A stretch of 64,000 nucleotides of DNA from Candidatus Accumulibacter proximus. GTDB lineage: Bacteria; Pseudomonadota; Gammaproteobacteria; Burkholderiales; Rhodocyclaceae. The DNA lies in NCBI GenBank assembly GCA_016709675.1, contig JADJMH010000001.1, positions 803,671-867,670 of the forward strand. Direction: 5' to 3'. Below, piece after piece: positions 34,275-47,393 of the stretch (the stretch's first letter is position 1; each line of letters opens with the position of its first letter). The notes under the pieces are model-generated. The model did no database searches. It was not told where the DNA came from and saw only the letters and a list, made by a program, of their open reading frames with translations. The position numbers were made by a program, and so were the translations under genes.

Positions 34275-35600
34275 TCACGGACGAATTTTATTTTGCCACA
34301 AGAGGGCCAGTTTTATCAATCCGGTTTCGTTGTTTTCAATCAGTTGCCCGTTTTCGACTCGCATCCGGCCGGCCACCCACACCGCAGAAACATGCTCACG
34401 GCCTACCGCATAGGCAAGATGGGAAACGGGATCATAGCAGGGAGCAAGGGCTAGATCGTCGAGTCTGACGGCGCAGAGGTCGGCCGCCTTGCCCGGGGTC
34501 AGCGAGCCGATGCTCGCCTCGAGACCGAGCGCGCGAGCACCGCCAAGGGTCGCCATGTGCAGCACACGATGCGCGTTGATGGCGTCGGCGCGACCGGCTT
34601 CTTCCTTGGCGAGCAGGGCGGCCAGGCGCATTTCCTGAAAGAGGTCGAGCCGGTTGTTGCTGGCTGCACCGTCGGTGCCCAGGCCGATGTTGACTCCGCT
34701 TGCTGACAGTTGCGTGATCGGAGCAATGCCGCTGGCCAGCTTGAGATTGGAACTTGGACAATGGGCAACCGAGCAGCCGTGCCGAGCCAGCATTTCGATC
34801 TCGGGCGCGCTGAGGTGAACTGCATGCACAGCGATCAGAGCCGGACTGAGCAGACCGAGGCGGCGAAGGCGTTCAATCGGGCGCACCGCGAAACGCTGCA
34901 GGCTGTCATCGATTTCGTGGGCAGTTTCATGCAAATGGAGATGGATCGGCAGTTCGATCTGTTCGGCGAGCGTCAGCACGCGGGCAAAGCTCCGCTCACC
35001 GACGGTGTAGGGCGCATGCGGGGCAAGGCAGAAAGACAATAGCGGCTCGTCCAGCAGTTGGTCGCGAACCGCCAGGCCCTTGGCAAGATAGTCGTCCGCG
35101 TCGGCCGCATAGTTGCTCGGGAAATCGACCGTGATCAGGCCGATCGCGGCACGGATTCCCGAAGCGAGCACGGCGTCGGCTGCGGCCTTGGGAAAGAAAT
35201 ACATGTCGTTGAAACAGGTGATGCCGCCCCGCAGCATCTCGGCGCAGGCAAGCAGGGTGCCGTCATGGACAAACTGCGCCGAAACGTGCTGCGCCTCGGC
35301 CGGCCAGACGTGATTGTGCAGCCACTGCATCAGCGGCAGGTCATCGGCAAGACCACGCAGCAAGGTCATCGCCGCGTGAGTGTGCAGATTCACTAGCCCC
35401 GGAATCAGCACATGCTGGTCCAGACACTTGCGGCTGCGCGGCGAAAAACGGCCGGCCAACTCGCTTTGTGGCAGGAGGTCGATGATCCGGCCGTGATTGA
35501 CCACCAGCGCATGGTTCTCGAGAACGACGCCGGGCGGGTCGACAGGAACCATCCAGCGCGCTTCGATCACCAGATCGACCGCCGGCACCGGGGTAGTCAT
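34275..35600 (-). CDS. TRZ/ATZ-family amidohydrolase (5-methylthioadenosine/S-adenosylhomocysteine deaminase-like)
   Basis: Metal-dependent hydrolase of 441 aa. The metal-binding motif HVLIPGLVNLHTHAAMTLLR, the LHLHETAHEI segment, AVHAVHLSAPE and GLGTDGAASNNRLDLFQEMR are characteristic of the ATZ/TRZ group that includes MTA/SAH deaminases (MtaD). The predicted reaction is deamination of the adenine moiety of methylthioadenosine, S-adenosylhomocysteine or a related nucleoside, a salvage step. It starts with ATG at 35600. It lies between two OmpA paralogues, with no obvious functional link. Confidence 0.9.
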   Translation of the reverse strand: MTTPVPAVDLVIEARWMVPVDPPGVVLENHALVVNHGRIIDLLPQSELAGRFSPRSRKCLDQHVLIPGLVNLHTHAAMTLLRGLADDLPLMQWLHNHVWPAEAQHVSAQFVHDGTLLACAEMLRGGITCFNDMYFFPKAAADAVLASGIRAAIGLITVDFPSNYAADADDYLAKGLAVRDQLLDEPLLSFCLAPHAPYTVGERSFARVLTLAEQIELPIHLHLHETAHEIDDSLQRFAVRPIERLRRLGLLSPALIAVHAVHLSAPEIEMLARHGCSVAHCPSSNLKLASGIAPITQLSASGVNIGLGTDGAASNNRLDLFQEMRLAALLAKEEAGRADAINAHRVLHMATLGGARALGLEASIGSLTPGKAADLCAVRLDDLALAPCYDPVSHLAYAVGREHVSAVWVAGRMRVENGQLIENNETGLIKLALLWQNKIRP

Positions 35601-35623
35601 TCCAAAGACATATCTGGAAGCCT

Positions 35624-35651
35624 AAAAAAAACCCCGCCGAAGCGGGGTTTT
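35624..35651 (-). terminator. Rho-independent terminator of OmpA paralogue 2
   Basis: AAAACCCCGC-CGAA-GCGGGGTTTT hairpin with a run of T on the minus strand, 20 bases after the stop at 35671. It separates this gene from the deaminase downstream. Confidence 0.9.
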
Positions 35652-35670
35652 CTGACGCATTGCGGCTGGA

Positions 35671-36333
35671 TTACTTGGTGCCGATGAGTTCGATATCGAC
35701 ACGACGGTCGGGCTGCAGGCACGCGATAACCGCCTTGGTCGCCTTCTTGCCCGGGCACTGATCAGGCTTGGTGACCGGATTCTTCGGACCCTTGCCTTCC
35801 GTGTAAATACGGTTGGCATCGACGCCCTTGCTCACCAGGTAGCTCTTCACCGCAGCGGCGCGGCGATCGGAGAGCTTCATGTTGTAAGCCACGGAACCGA
35901 AACGGTCGGTGTGACCGACGGCGAGGATCACTTCCAGCTTGATCTCCTTGGACTTGGCGGCCACTTCGTCGAGCCTCTTCTTGCCTTCCGGACGGAGTAT
36001 CGCCTTGTCGAAGTCGAACAGCGCATCGGCAGCGATGGTGATCTTGTCACCCGTCGGCTTGGCCCCCGGTACGGCAGCAGCCCTGGGCGCGGCCGGCTCG
36101 CAGACTTCCTTGGGCAGCAGATCCTTGTCGCACTTGCAGCCCGCCGGGTCCTTGGCAGCCGCCGCCGGGGTCCAGAAACCGGTACGCCAGCAAAGGCCAG
36201 TGCCGCTGAGCACGACTTCACCACGTTGGTCGATCACGTAGACGCGATCACCAGCGGTTTGGGCTTGTGCAGCACCAGCCGCTGCAAACAGGCCGATAGA
36301 GGCCAGCAGGGTAGTAATGATTTTCGATTTCAA
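35671..36333 (-). CDS. OmpA-family outer membrane protein, paralogue 2
   Basis: 220 aa, starting with TTG at 36333 behind a strong GAGGAGGAACATC site. Signal peptide MKSKIITTLLASIGLFAAAG with cleavage after AQA. The N-terminal Cys-containing region (VYVIDQRGEVVLSGTGLCWR, GCKCDKDLLPKEVCEP) and the OmpA domain (DALFDFDKAILRPEGKKRLD, VILAVGHTDRFGSVAYNMKL, DRRVDIELIGTK) are nearly the same as in paralogue 1. Differences are concentrated in the signal peptide and in a few surface residues. The separate promoter and terminator suggest independent regulation of the two copies. Confidence 0.92.
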   Translation of the reverse strand: MKSKIITTLLASIGLFAAAGAAQAQTAGDRVYVIDQRGEVVLSGTGLCWRTGFWTPAAAAKDPAGCKCDKDLLPKEVCEPAAPRAAAVPGAKPTGDKITIAADALFDFDKAILRPEGKKRLDEVAAKSKEIKLEVILAVGHTDRFGSVAYNMKLSDRRAAAVKSYLVSKGVDANRIYTEGKGPKNPVTKPDQCPGKKATKAVIACLQPDRRVDIELIGTK

Positions 36334-36625
36334 GATGTTCCTCCTCGATTAATCTCTGTTAGGTCCGAATGCGTGTAACGCGATGCGATTTTTGCGCAGT
36401 CGGGAGATTTAAGCATACAAACTTGATTTCCTTCAAGCATCGGACTCGCATTGTGTCGCTTTTATACAACGAACAGGCTCCGCCAGCGACGAGATTGCCG
36501 CAACGGGTGCCTCACCTGGACCGACGTAGCGACAGGAAGCCCAGCGCCGGACCGCGGTGCCTGGTTGTACGTGCGACAATCATCGCTGCGGCAGTGCAGA
36601 CCGCTGAGTGGAAAAGGAGAGGGCC

Positions 36626-37384
36626 ATGCACGCAATGAGTCTGGAGTCGATCGCGGCCATCCTGCGCGAAGCGGAGGAAATTGTCATCTTCTCCGGAGCA
36701 GGGCTTTCCGCCGACAGCGGCATTCCCACTTTCCGCGATGGGGCGACCGGCCTGTGGAACAACGTCGACCCTGACGAGGTCGCCAGCATTGCGGGATTCC
36801 TGCGCAATCCGCAGCGTGCCTGGAACTGGTTGCGGCAGTTGAAGGCGCTGGTGGATGAGCGGCGCCCGAATGCCGGGCATCAGGCCATCGCGCAGCTGGA
36901 GGAAATCTGCTCGGCAAAGCGGATGACCGTGATTACCCAGAATATCGACGGCTATCACGAGCGTGCCGGTAATGAACATGTCCTGGAGGTGCACGGCACC
37001 ATCCACCGGCTACGCTGCCACCGACGGTGCGGCTTTGTCGCCAACTGGGAACAAAGCGCAACCAAACCTTATGCCTGCCCCACTTGCGGGGCGCCGGTGC
37101 GACCCGACCTGGTGATGTTTGGTGAGATGCTTGATGAAGCGGTTTTTGCCACGGCTGAAATACGCAGCCTCGGTGCCGACGTGTTCTTCTGTGTCGGCAC
37201 CTCTTTTACTGTCCAACCCGCTGCCCGCCTGCCGGTATGGGCAAGACGTGCCGGCGCGGTGGTCGTCGAGGTCAATCCGCACCCGACGCCCTTCTCGGAT
37301 GCGGCTGATTTTTCGATCCGCAGCGGTGCCTCGCAGTTCTTCGCTGCGCTCTGCAAGAAACTCGACATGAATGACTCGCCATGA
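36626..37384 (+). CDS. Sir2-family NAD-dependent protein deacetylase
   Basis: Sirtuin of 252 aa. NAD-binding motifs are IVIFSGAGLSADSGIPTFRD and TVITQNIDGYHERAGN. The catalytic histidine is in LEVHGTIHRL, and the zinc ligands are CHRRC and CPTCG. Later motifs are RPDLVMFGEML, FFCVGTSFTVQPAA and VVVEVNPHPTPFSDAADFSI. The ATG at 36626 is preceded by AAGGAGAGGGCC; a GTG at 36608 is in frame but has no ribosome site. It removes acyl groups from protein lysines in the cytoplasm. Confidence 0.92.
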   Translation: MHAMSLESIAAILREAEEIVIFSGAGLSADSGIPTFRDGATGLWNNVDPDEVASIAGFLRNPQRAWNWLRQLKALVDERRPNAGHQAIAQLEEICSAKRMTVITQNIDGYHERAGNEHVLEVHGTIHRLRCHRRCGFVANWEQSATKPYACPTCGAPVRPDLVMFGEMLDEAVFATAEIRSLGADVFFCVGTSFTVQPAARLPVWARRAGAVVVEVNPHPTPFSDAADFSIRSGASQFFAALCKKLDMNDSP

Positions 37385-37495
37385 AAAGCGCCAGAGCCAA
37401 TCGTCAGGCTCATCGGAAGAGACGACCAATCGCGCCGGGGCGAAGGACCTATCGGCTATAATGCCGCCCTTTCGCTGCCCTGCCTGGCCCGGCTT

Positions 37496-40974
<3,479 letters not shown>

Positions 40975-40978
<4 letters not shown>

Positions 40979-42048
40979 CTACCCTTGACATCGACAATAT
41001 CAACGTCAGCGCCTTCGATCCGATGCCTTCGCCGGAGGAAATCCTCGCCCGGGTGCCGCTGCCGCCGATCGCCGCCGACGTCGTCATGCGCAGCCGCGAG
41101 GTTCTGCGCCACATCCTCGACCGCAGCGATCATCGACTGTTTGTCGTCGTTGGCCCGTGCTCGATCCACGACCCGGTGGCCGGAATCGACTATGCCCAGC
41201 GTCTGAAGGCGCTCGCTGACGAGGTCAGCCAGACGCTTTACCTGGTGATGCGGGTCTATTTTGAAAAGCCGCGGACGACGACCGGCTGGAAGGGGTACAT
41301 CAATGACCCGGACATGGACGATTCCTTCCGTGTTGATCAGGGCATGTACAAGGCGCGCGAATTCCTCCTGCAACTCGCCGAACTCGGCCTACCCGCCGGC
41401 ACCGAGGCCCTCGACCCGATTTCGCCGCAATACCTCGGCGATTTGATCTCCTGGACGGCGATTGGCGCCCGCACGACCGAATCGCAGACACACCGGGAGA
41501 TATCGTCCGGCCTGTCGACCCCGGTCGGCTTCAAGAACGGCACCAACGGCGACGTCGGCATTGCCGTCAACGCCATCCTCTCGGCCGCACGGCCACATAG
41601 TTTTCTGGGCATCAATGGCCAGGGACGCACCTCGATCGTGCGTACGCGTGGCAACCGCTACGGTCACCTCGTTCTGCGCGGCGGCGATGGTCGGCCGAAC
41701 TACGACACCGTCAGCGTACAGATAGCCGAGCAGGCGCTGCGCAGGGCCGGCCTGCCGACCAATATCGTGGTCGACTGCTCGCACGCCAACAGCTACAAGA
41801 AACAGGAGTGGCAGCCGCTGGTGATGGCCGATGTGGTGAATCAGGTCCGCCTCGGAAACCAGTCGCTGATCGGCATGATGATCGAGTCCAATATCGTCGC
41901 CGGCAACCAGTCAATCCCCGAAGATCTCTCGCAGCTCAGGTACGGTTGCTCGGTCACCGACGCCTGCGTCGACTGGCAGACCACCGAGAAGATGATCCGA
42001 GACGCTAGCCGCCTGCTGCGCGAGGTCCTGCCCGGTCGCGGCCGCTGA
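40975..42048 (+). CDS. aroG: 3-deoxy-7-phosphoheptulonate synthase (class I DAHP synthase)
   Basis: First enzyme of the shikimate pathway, condensing phosphoenolpyruvate and erythrose 4-phosphate; 357 aa from the ATG at 40975, which overlaps the mfd stop. Motifs are LFVVVGPCSIHDPVAGIDYA, MRVYFEKPRTTTGWKG, LPAGTEALDPISPQY, WTAIGARTTESQTHRE and VGFKNGTNGD. The metal and substrate site is in NIVVDCSHANSYKKQE and IESNIVAGNQ. Coupling to mfd implies co-transcription. The AroF/G/H feedback type is not decided here; aroG is used as the generic class I name. Confidence 0.94.
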
Positions 42049-42158
42049 CCACTACCGGCCGCTGCTCAGGCGGCGGAACGGCCCGCCACAGGACTTGGCG
42101 AGCACGCGACGTGCCCGTGTCTCCACCGCTTGCGAAATAGGTGGCGGGCCTGGTCGGG

Positions 42159-43868
42159 TCACGGATTCCGCCCAGCGCAGTATTGCTCGAAAGCGTCGAC
42201 CGCCTTCTTGACTGAAACGAAGAAATCCCGCCGGCCGATCTCCTCGGAAAGGCCAACCCTGGCCAGCTCTTCAAGGAAAGGCCGCGGGGCGTCGGCAATC
42301 TTGACGTCAACGCCCTCGTCGGCGAGTTCGCGATGAAGCTCGGCAAAACGCTGCGCGGCGGTCACGTCCATGTCATGGATGGCCTGGGCGTCGATGATCA
42401 GCCACCTGACCGGCGGATCGGCTTCATCCACCAGCGTCCGGATACGCGTCATGACGTGCCGTGCATTGGCAAAGTTCAGCGGCGCATACAGCCGATAGAC
42501 GAGCAGGCCCGGCACACTCTCCGCCTCGTCCTCATCACGACAATCGTGGAACTTTCCGTCGCTGACAAGCCGCCGGAGAATCGCGTCGCCGGGACGCGAG
42601 ATCTCGACCAGCACCGAAATCAGCGACAGCAGCAAGCCGAGAATGATCCCCGGCACCACCCCGGCAATCAGGATCGCCAGAGTCACACCCAGAGCAATCC
42701 CGAACTCGACCCGATCGATCTTGTACAAACCCTTCAGGGACGCCACTTCCAGCATGCCGATGGCGGTCACGATCAGGATCGCACCCAGGGCAACCTTCGG
42801 CAGCAACGCGATCAGGCCAGTGAGAAAGAACAGGAACACCAGCAGACCCAGGGCGAGAATCAGTTGCGCAACCTGCGTCTTGCCGCCGACCGCATCGACG
42901 ATCGATGTGCGCGACTGGCTGGCCGAAACCGGGAAACCCTGCCAGACCCCGGCCAGGATGTTCGCCGAGCCCAGCGCGACCAGTTCGCGGTTCGGGCGCA
43001 CCTCGTAGCCATTCTTTTCGGCAAAGGTCTGCGCCAGAAGAATGCCATCCGAAAAAGCCAGGAAGGCGATCGCCACGGCAGCCGGCGCAAGGGCGGCGAT
43101 ATCGGCCCAGTGGAACGACGGAATCGTCAGGAACGGTATCCCCGAGGGGACTGTGCCCACCAGCGCTATCCCGTAGCTGCCGAGGTCAAGAGCGAAGGTC
43201 GCGACGATCGCCACCGCGCAGACCGCCAGTGCCCCCGGTATGCGCGGCAGCCAGCGCGCCAGTCCGACCAGCAGCCCAACTAGCAGCACGCCGAGCACGA
43301 AGGTCGGCACCTGCGTCTGGGGCAACTTCTCGATCACCGTGAACACGACTTCGAAAAATTCCTCACCCTCGGTCTTGATGCCGAACATCTTGCCCAACTG
43401 CGTCGCGATCAGAACCAGAGACGCGCCGTTGAGGTAACCGATCAGCACCGGACGCGACAGCAGGTCGGCAATGACGCCCAGCTTCAGGCGCGCCGCGAGC
43501 AGCAGTACGACTCCCGACAGGATGCTGAGGACCGCTGCCAGAACGACGATCCGCGCCGGGTCACCACCCGACAGCGGCAGGATCGCCGAACCAGCCAGCA
43601 GGCCGATGGCGGCGTCGGGGCCGGCGATGACGTGGCGTGAACTGGAAAACAGGGCGTAGCCGATGGCCGCCGCCAGCGCTGCGTAGAGACCGGCAATCGC
43701 CGGCAGATGCACCAGTTCGGCGTAGGCGATGACCGACGGAATCGACACGATACAGGCGGAAAGGCCGGCGATCGAATCCTTGCTCAGCCATGCCAGTCGG
43801 TATTCCTTCAGAGTGGTGATCAGCGGCACGCCAGACTGCAGGTGCTTGAAAATCCAGACCGGTCTCAT
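42159..43868 (-). CDS. SulP-family anion transporter with STAS domain
   Basis: Inner-membrane anion transporter of about 569 aa. The SulP core has some 12-14 hydrophobic helices, with SACIVSIPSVIAYAELVHLP, IGYALFSSSRHVIAGPDAAI, NRELVALGSANILAGVWQGF and PVSASQSRTSIVDAVGGKTQ. The cytoplasmic STAS domain starts near residue 440: LLVYRLYAPLNFANARHV, WLIIDAQAIHDMDVTAAQRF. The ATG at 43868 gives the family-like start MRPVWIFKHLQSGVPLI; the frame is open to 44012 without similarity. The substrate (sulfate, bicarbonate or another anion) is not predictable. Confidence 0.92.
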   Translation of the reverse strand: MRPVWIFKHLQSGVPLITTLKEYRLAWLSKDSIAGLSACIVSIPSVIAYAELVHLPAIAGLYAALAAAIGYALFSSSRHVIAGPDAAIGLLAGSAILPLSGGDPARIVVLAAVLSILSGVVLLLAARLKLGVIADLLSRPVLIGYLNGASLVLIATQLGKMFGIKTEGEEFFEVVFTVIEKLPQTQVPTFVLGVLLVGLLVGLARWLPRIPGALAVCAVAIVATFALDLGSYGIALVGTVPSGIPFLTIPSFHWADIAALAPAAVAIAFLAFSDGILLAQTFAEKNGYEVRPNRELVALGSANILAGVWQGFPVSASQSRTSIVDAVGGKTQVAQLILALGLLVFLFFLTGLIALLPKVALGAILIVTAIGMLEVASLKGLYKIDRVEFGIALGVTLAILIAGVVPGIILGLLLSLISVLVEISRPGDAILRRLVSDGKFHDCRDEDEAESVPGLLVYRLYAPLNFANARHVMTRIRTLVDEADPPVRWLIIDAQAIHDMDVTAAQRFAELHRELADEGVDVKIADAPRPFLEELARVGLSEEIGRRDFFVSVKKAVDAFEQYCAGRNP

Positions 43869-44213
43869 GCGCGTAGCTCCAGACAAGAGGGGCGCAAACC
43901 GGCAACATGATGTTCTGGCCCCGTGGTTCAATTCATGGTCACATGACGATTGTGCAACAGCTATCATGCCAAACGCAAGACTCGATCCGATAATGATGCC
44001 GTCGTCAAACATGGCCAGTGATGGGAAACCTATCGCTTTTTCGAAAAAGGGTCAGAGAAACAACACCTGGCAGGCTCCCGGAGAGCGCTTTCGGCGAAAG
44101 CTAGGGCAATAATTGACCGATCGGCGTCGAAACGGATAGACCGACCGAGCCCCTACCGGTAAACTATCGTGCTGGACGTTCGCAGACGTCGCAACTCGAA
44201 GGGAATAACTGTT
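43869..44213. other. Intergenic region between divergent sulP and mgtE
   Basis: About 345 bases with no convincing gene. A small hairpin, GCTTTC-GGC-GAAAGC, lies near 44085-44100. I looked for a magnesium riboswitch (M-box) ahead of mgtE and could not recognise one by eye; a covariance-model scan would settle it. Confidence 0.45.
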
Positions 44214-45602
44214 ATGCAAATCAACGTCGAAACCAAGCCGGTTGCCTCTGTCGCCTACAACACCAGAAAAAAGCGACTGGTCGAAACGATTGAGCGGCTC
44301 TATCACCGCGAGGCCAAGGCGTCGCTGCAGAAGGTGATCTCCCGTTTACACCCCGCCGACATGGCCTCGATCCTCGATGAACTACCGCCAGCGCATGTGG
44401 TGGACGTCTTCTACGCCATCGCCGACACGGAGATGGCAGCCGAGGTCTTCAGCCAGTTGTCGCCCAGCTTGCGGACGGAGGTGATGACCGAGTCGCCAGT
44501 CGAAAAACTGGCTGCCGTCCTGAAACACCTGGCGCCTGACGACCTTGCCGACCTCGTCGGGGATCTGCCGGAGGACCAGCGCGAGCAACTGATGGCCTTG
44601 CTCGACCGGAAGAGCAAGGACGAACTCGAAAGCCTTCTGCAGTACGACCCCAGCAGTGCCGGCGGCATCATGACCACCGATTTTTTCTCGCTGCCACACA
44701 CCCTGACCGTTGAAGAGGCGATCGAGAACATCCGCAGTCGTGAAGACGTCGAGATGGTCTTCTATCTTTATTTGACCGACGAGGCCGGTCGCCTGGTGGG
44801 CGTCGTATCCCTGCGGCAGTTGCTGCTGGCCCGGCCCGGCACCCCGCTGCACAAAGTGATGAACCGGCGCGTGATGAAGGTTACAACGGACGCTGATCAG
44901 ACCACCGTCGCCATGCTGGTCGAAAAGTATCACCTGCTCGCCGTGCCGGTGGTGGACGAGGAGAATGTCCTGGTGGGCATGGTCACGGTGGATGACGTGA
45001 TCGATGTCCTCGAAGAAGAAACGACGCGCGACATGCTGAAAATGGCAGGTACCAGCGAGTCGGAGACGCTCACCCACTCGGCCTTCAAGATTGCCGGAAT
45101 ACGCCTACCCTGGCTGCTCGCCGCATTCATCGGAGGGCTGGCCGCGACGGCGGTGATTGGCCGTTACGAAGCGATCCTTGGCGAGGTTCTGGTGCTGAGT
45201 GCCTTCCTGCCAGTGGTCATGGGCATGGCCGGCAACGTCGGAGTCCAGTCTGCCACCGTTGCCGTGCGGGGTCTGGCAACTGGCGCGATCGATGTCAGAG
45301 ACACCGTGCCGCTGGTGCTCAAGGAATTGCGCGTCGGTCTGGTGCTCGGTGGCTTCTACGGTGTGATCCTGGCGCTCTACGGGTACCTGGTCCACAACAG
45401 TATCCAGCTTGGCGAGGTCGTCGGTCTGACCATTCTCGGCAACATGACCGGCGCCGCCTTGCTGGCGGTTCTCCTGCCAATGATCTTTCAGCGCATGAAG
45501 GTAGACCCGGCGGTCGCCACGGGACCCTTCGTCACCACAGCGATCGACATTCTGGGCGTCCTGAACTACTTCGTGATCGCCAGCTGGATTTACCAGCTGT
45601 AA
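44214..45602 (+). CDS. mgtE: Magnesium transporter MgtE
   Basis: 462-aa Mg2+ channel/transporter. The N-domain has repeats such as LHPADMASILDELPPAHVVD and DLADLVGDLPEDQREQLMAL. Two CBS domains are marked by SAGGIMTTDFFSLP, KVMNRRVMKVTTDADQT, YHLLAVPVVDEENVLVGMVT and DDVIDVLEEE. Five membrane helices follow, with the pore region FLPVVMGMAGNVGVQSATVA and the conserved GNMTGAALLA. The start at 44214 has a GAAGGGA site; the frame opens earlier at 44169. Magnesium balances stored polyphosphate, which would fit the polyphosphate genes downstream, by inference. Confidence 0.95.
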   Translation: MQINVETKPVASVAYNTRKKRLVETIERLYHREAKASLQKVISRLHPADMASILDELPPAHVVDVFYAIADTEMAAEVFSQLSPSLRTEVMTESPVEKLAAVLKHLAPDDLADLVGDLPEDQREQLMALLDRKSKDELESLLQYDPSSAGGIMTTDFFSLPHTLTVEEAIENIRSREDVEMVFYLYLTDEAGRLVGVVSLRQLLLARPGTPLHKVMNRRVMKVTTDADQTTVAMLVEKYHLLAVPVVDEENVLVGMVTVDDVIDVLEEETTRDMLKMAGTSESETLTHSAFKIAGIRLPWLLAAFIGGLAATAVIGRYEAILGEVLVLSAFLPVVMGMAGNVGVQSATVAVRGLATGAIDVRDTVPLVLKELRVGLVLGGFYGVILALYGYLVHNSIQLGEVVGLTILGNMTGAALLAVLLPMIFQRMKVDPAVATGPFVTTAIDILGVLNYFVIASWIYQL

Positions 45603-45678
45603 GCAATCTGCAGCCTGGGGTGGTAGCGCCAACCGGAGGCCATCGTGACGCCCGCCAGCGCCACCGCCCGCGAGCTGT

Positions 45679-47157
45679 TCATGCACGCAGCCACGGTACC
45701 TGCTGCTGCTGGAACTGGTTGAGGAATTCTCTGAATTCGGGCAGCAGGGATTCGGACTTTGCCGCCAGCCAGTCCTCGATAACCGCACCCTTGCCACCGG
45801 GCAGCGCCTCGGCAGTCAGCTCCGCGGCAACCGCCAGATCGTTCAGACGACCCAGCAGCTCCTGCAAACACGTGGCTGAGCGGTGGTAATCAGCCAGCTG
45901 CGGACCAGCCAGGAGCGGAGTAAAGAACTCGACTGCATAGCGTAGCTGCTTGAACGCCACCCGCAAGCGGTGACGAGCTTCAACATCCGACCCCAGCGCA
46001 TCCGCGGCGCGCTCATTGACCCGCCTGGCGCGCTTGTTGAGGCAGCGTGGGACGAAACTAGCTAACGGCCCGGCGCCAGCTTCCGGCAGCACCAGGAGAG
46101 CGGCGGTGAAGTCAACCAGCAGGCGCGAGTAGGTCGCCGATTTGAGCGCACGGATGCTGGCCCTGCGGCTTCTGGCGCAGCGCATCCGGGCATGACGGGA
46201 AAGCCGGTCGATCTCGCCCCTGCCGGGAAAGGCCTCAGCGAGCACAGGCAACGTTTCCGCCAGAAAGACATCCCAGTTGCGGGTATCACCAAGCTTTGTC
46301 GCCAGCTCCTGCCAAAGCGGATCGAAGCGGGCAACAAAGGCCTCTGGCAGCAGCGGCTCCCAGAGGCGGATCGCCGACCGCAGGCGACGGATGGCAACCC
46401 GCGCCTGATGAACGAACTCCGGCTCGTCACTCTGACAAACGCCGTTTTCGTTGCTTTGCAGGTGGTGGAGACAGGACAGGGCAATCAGGCGAAAGGCCTC
46501 GATGGTCGGCATGCTGGCCGAGGTGACGACCGGCAACGCCTTGGCCGCGGTGAGCGGCACATCGGCCAGCAGTCGGTAGGCACGTTCCGACTTGCTGCTT
46601 GTCTCCGGGTGCAGCGGCAGGCTGAACTGCAACTCGACCGCCACGTCGAACAGATCGCTGACCTCGCCGGCGAGCAGCTCCAGTTCGATCTCCCGAATGG
46701 TCTGGCGCTGACCCCGCGTATCGATCCAGCCGCGGTCGAGCGCCAGTTCGATGCGCACACCATGGCGCGGCTCCAGCAACCAGACATTTCGCCTGAAGTG
46801 TGTGGTGAATATCGGCTGCAGGTGGTCACGCAGCGACTCGAGCAGTTCGCGCACGCTCGCGTCATCGACGTGCGAAAAGTCGAACGCTCCAGGCTGTCCG
46901 GGAACCTCCCACTCGCTGCGTTGCGCCAGTCCCGCGGTGAGCATCGGAGCTGTCTTGACGGTGAGCAAGCACTGCCGCCCTTTCTGCCGGTGACGCACGA
47001 CGATCCGTTCGCGCCGCAATCGCTTGTCCGCTGTGTCGTAGTAGGTATTGACCAGCAATTGCCGTTGCGGCTCAGCGCCGCCCAGGATGGCTTGCTTGGC
47101 CAGTTGGCCCACGGCACGCGCTGGGATGGACAGCTTGATTTCGGTTTCTGTGGCCAT
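45679..47157 (-). CDS. CYTH-CHAD domain protein (inorganic triphosphatase-like)
   Basis: 492 aa. The N-terminal CYTH domain begins with the signature ETEIKLSIP (ExExK) and has YYDTADKRLRRERIVVRHRQ, QCLLTVKT, RIELALDRGWI and IREIELELLAG, forming a triphosphate-binding tunnel. The C-terminal CHAD domain (about residues 225-480) is helical with conserved His and Arg: FVHQARVAIRRLRSAIRLWE, EARHRLRVAFKQLRYAVEFF. CHAD domains bind polyphosphate and CYTH domains cleave triphosphates. It converges with mgtE. Together with ppk1 and ppx 8-10 kb away it supports active polyphosphate metabolism. Confidence 0.92.
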   Translation of the reverse strand: MATETEIKLSIPARAVGQLAKQAILGGAEPQRQLLVNTYYDTADKRLRRERIVVRHRQKGRQCLLTVKTAPMLTAGLAQRSEWEVPGQPGAFDFSHVDDASVRELLESLRDHLQPIFTTHFRRNVWLLEPRHGVRIELALDRGWIDTRGQRQTIREIELELLAGEVSDLFDVAVELQFSLPLHPETSSKSERAYRLLADVPLTAAKALPVVTSASMPTIEAFRLIALSCLHHLQSNENGVCQSDEPEFVHQARVAIRRLRSAIRLWEPLLPEAFVARFDPLWQELATKLGDTRNWDVFLAETLPVLAEAFPGRGEIDRLSRHARMRCARSRRASIRALKSATYSRLLVDFTAALLVLPEAGAGPLASFVPRCLNKRARRVNERAADALGSDVEARHRLRVAFKQLRYAVEFFTPLLAGPQLADYHRSATCLQELLGRLNDLAVAAELTAEALPGGKGAVIEDWLAAKSESLLPEFREFLNQFQQQQVPWLRA

Positions 47158-47393
47158 GACAACCCTCCTGCTGGGGACGACTAGTGCTCCCCGGGTAATT
47201 TAATCTTCCCTTGACGCCGGCCGGCGACCAAACCTCTTCCAGCGGGTGATTCTCCGGGCAGCACGGAAACCTAGATTAACACAGGAAGATTTCACTGCCG
47301 GCCGGGATGACGTCATCCACCTCTGGCGAACAATGGGTTACCATCGCCCGAAGATGATCCTGCCCAGACGCATTCAGCGCTTGACCACTGCCC

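Noticed and set aside
43869..44213. Magnesium riboswitch upstream of mgtE
   Set aside because: I could not recognise the M-box core by eye; there was not enough to call it.
46192..47184. A 330-codon plus-strand frame opposite the CYTH-CHAD gene
   Set aside because: No ribosome site or motif, while the minus strand carries the ExExK and CHAD signatures.
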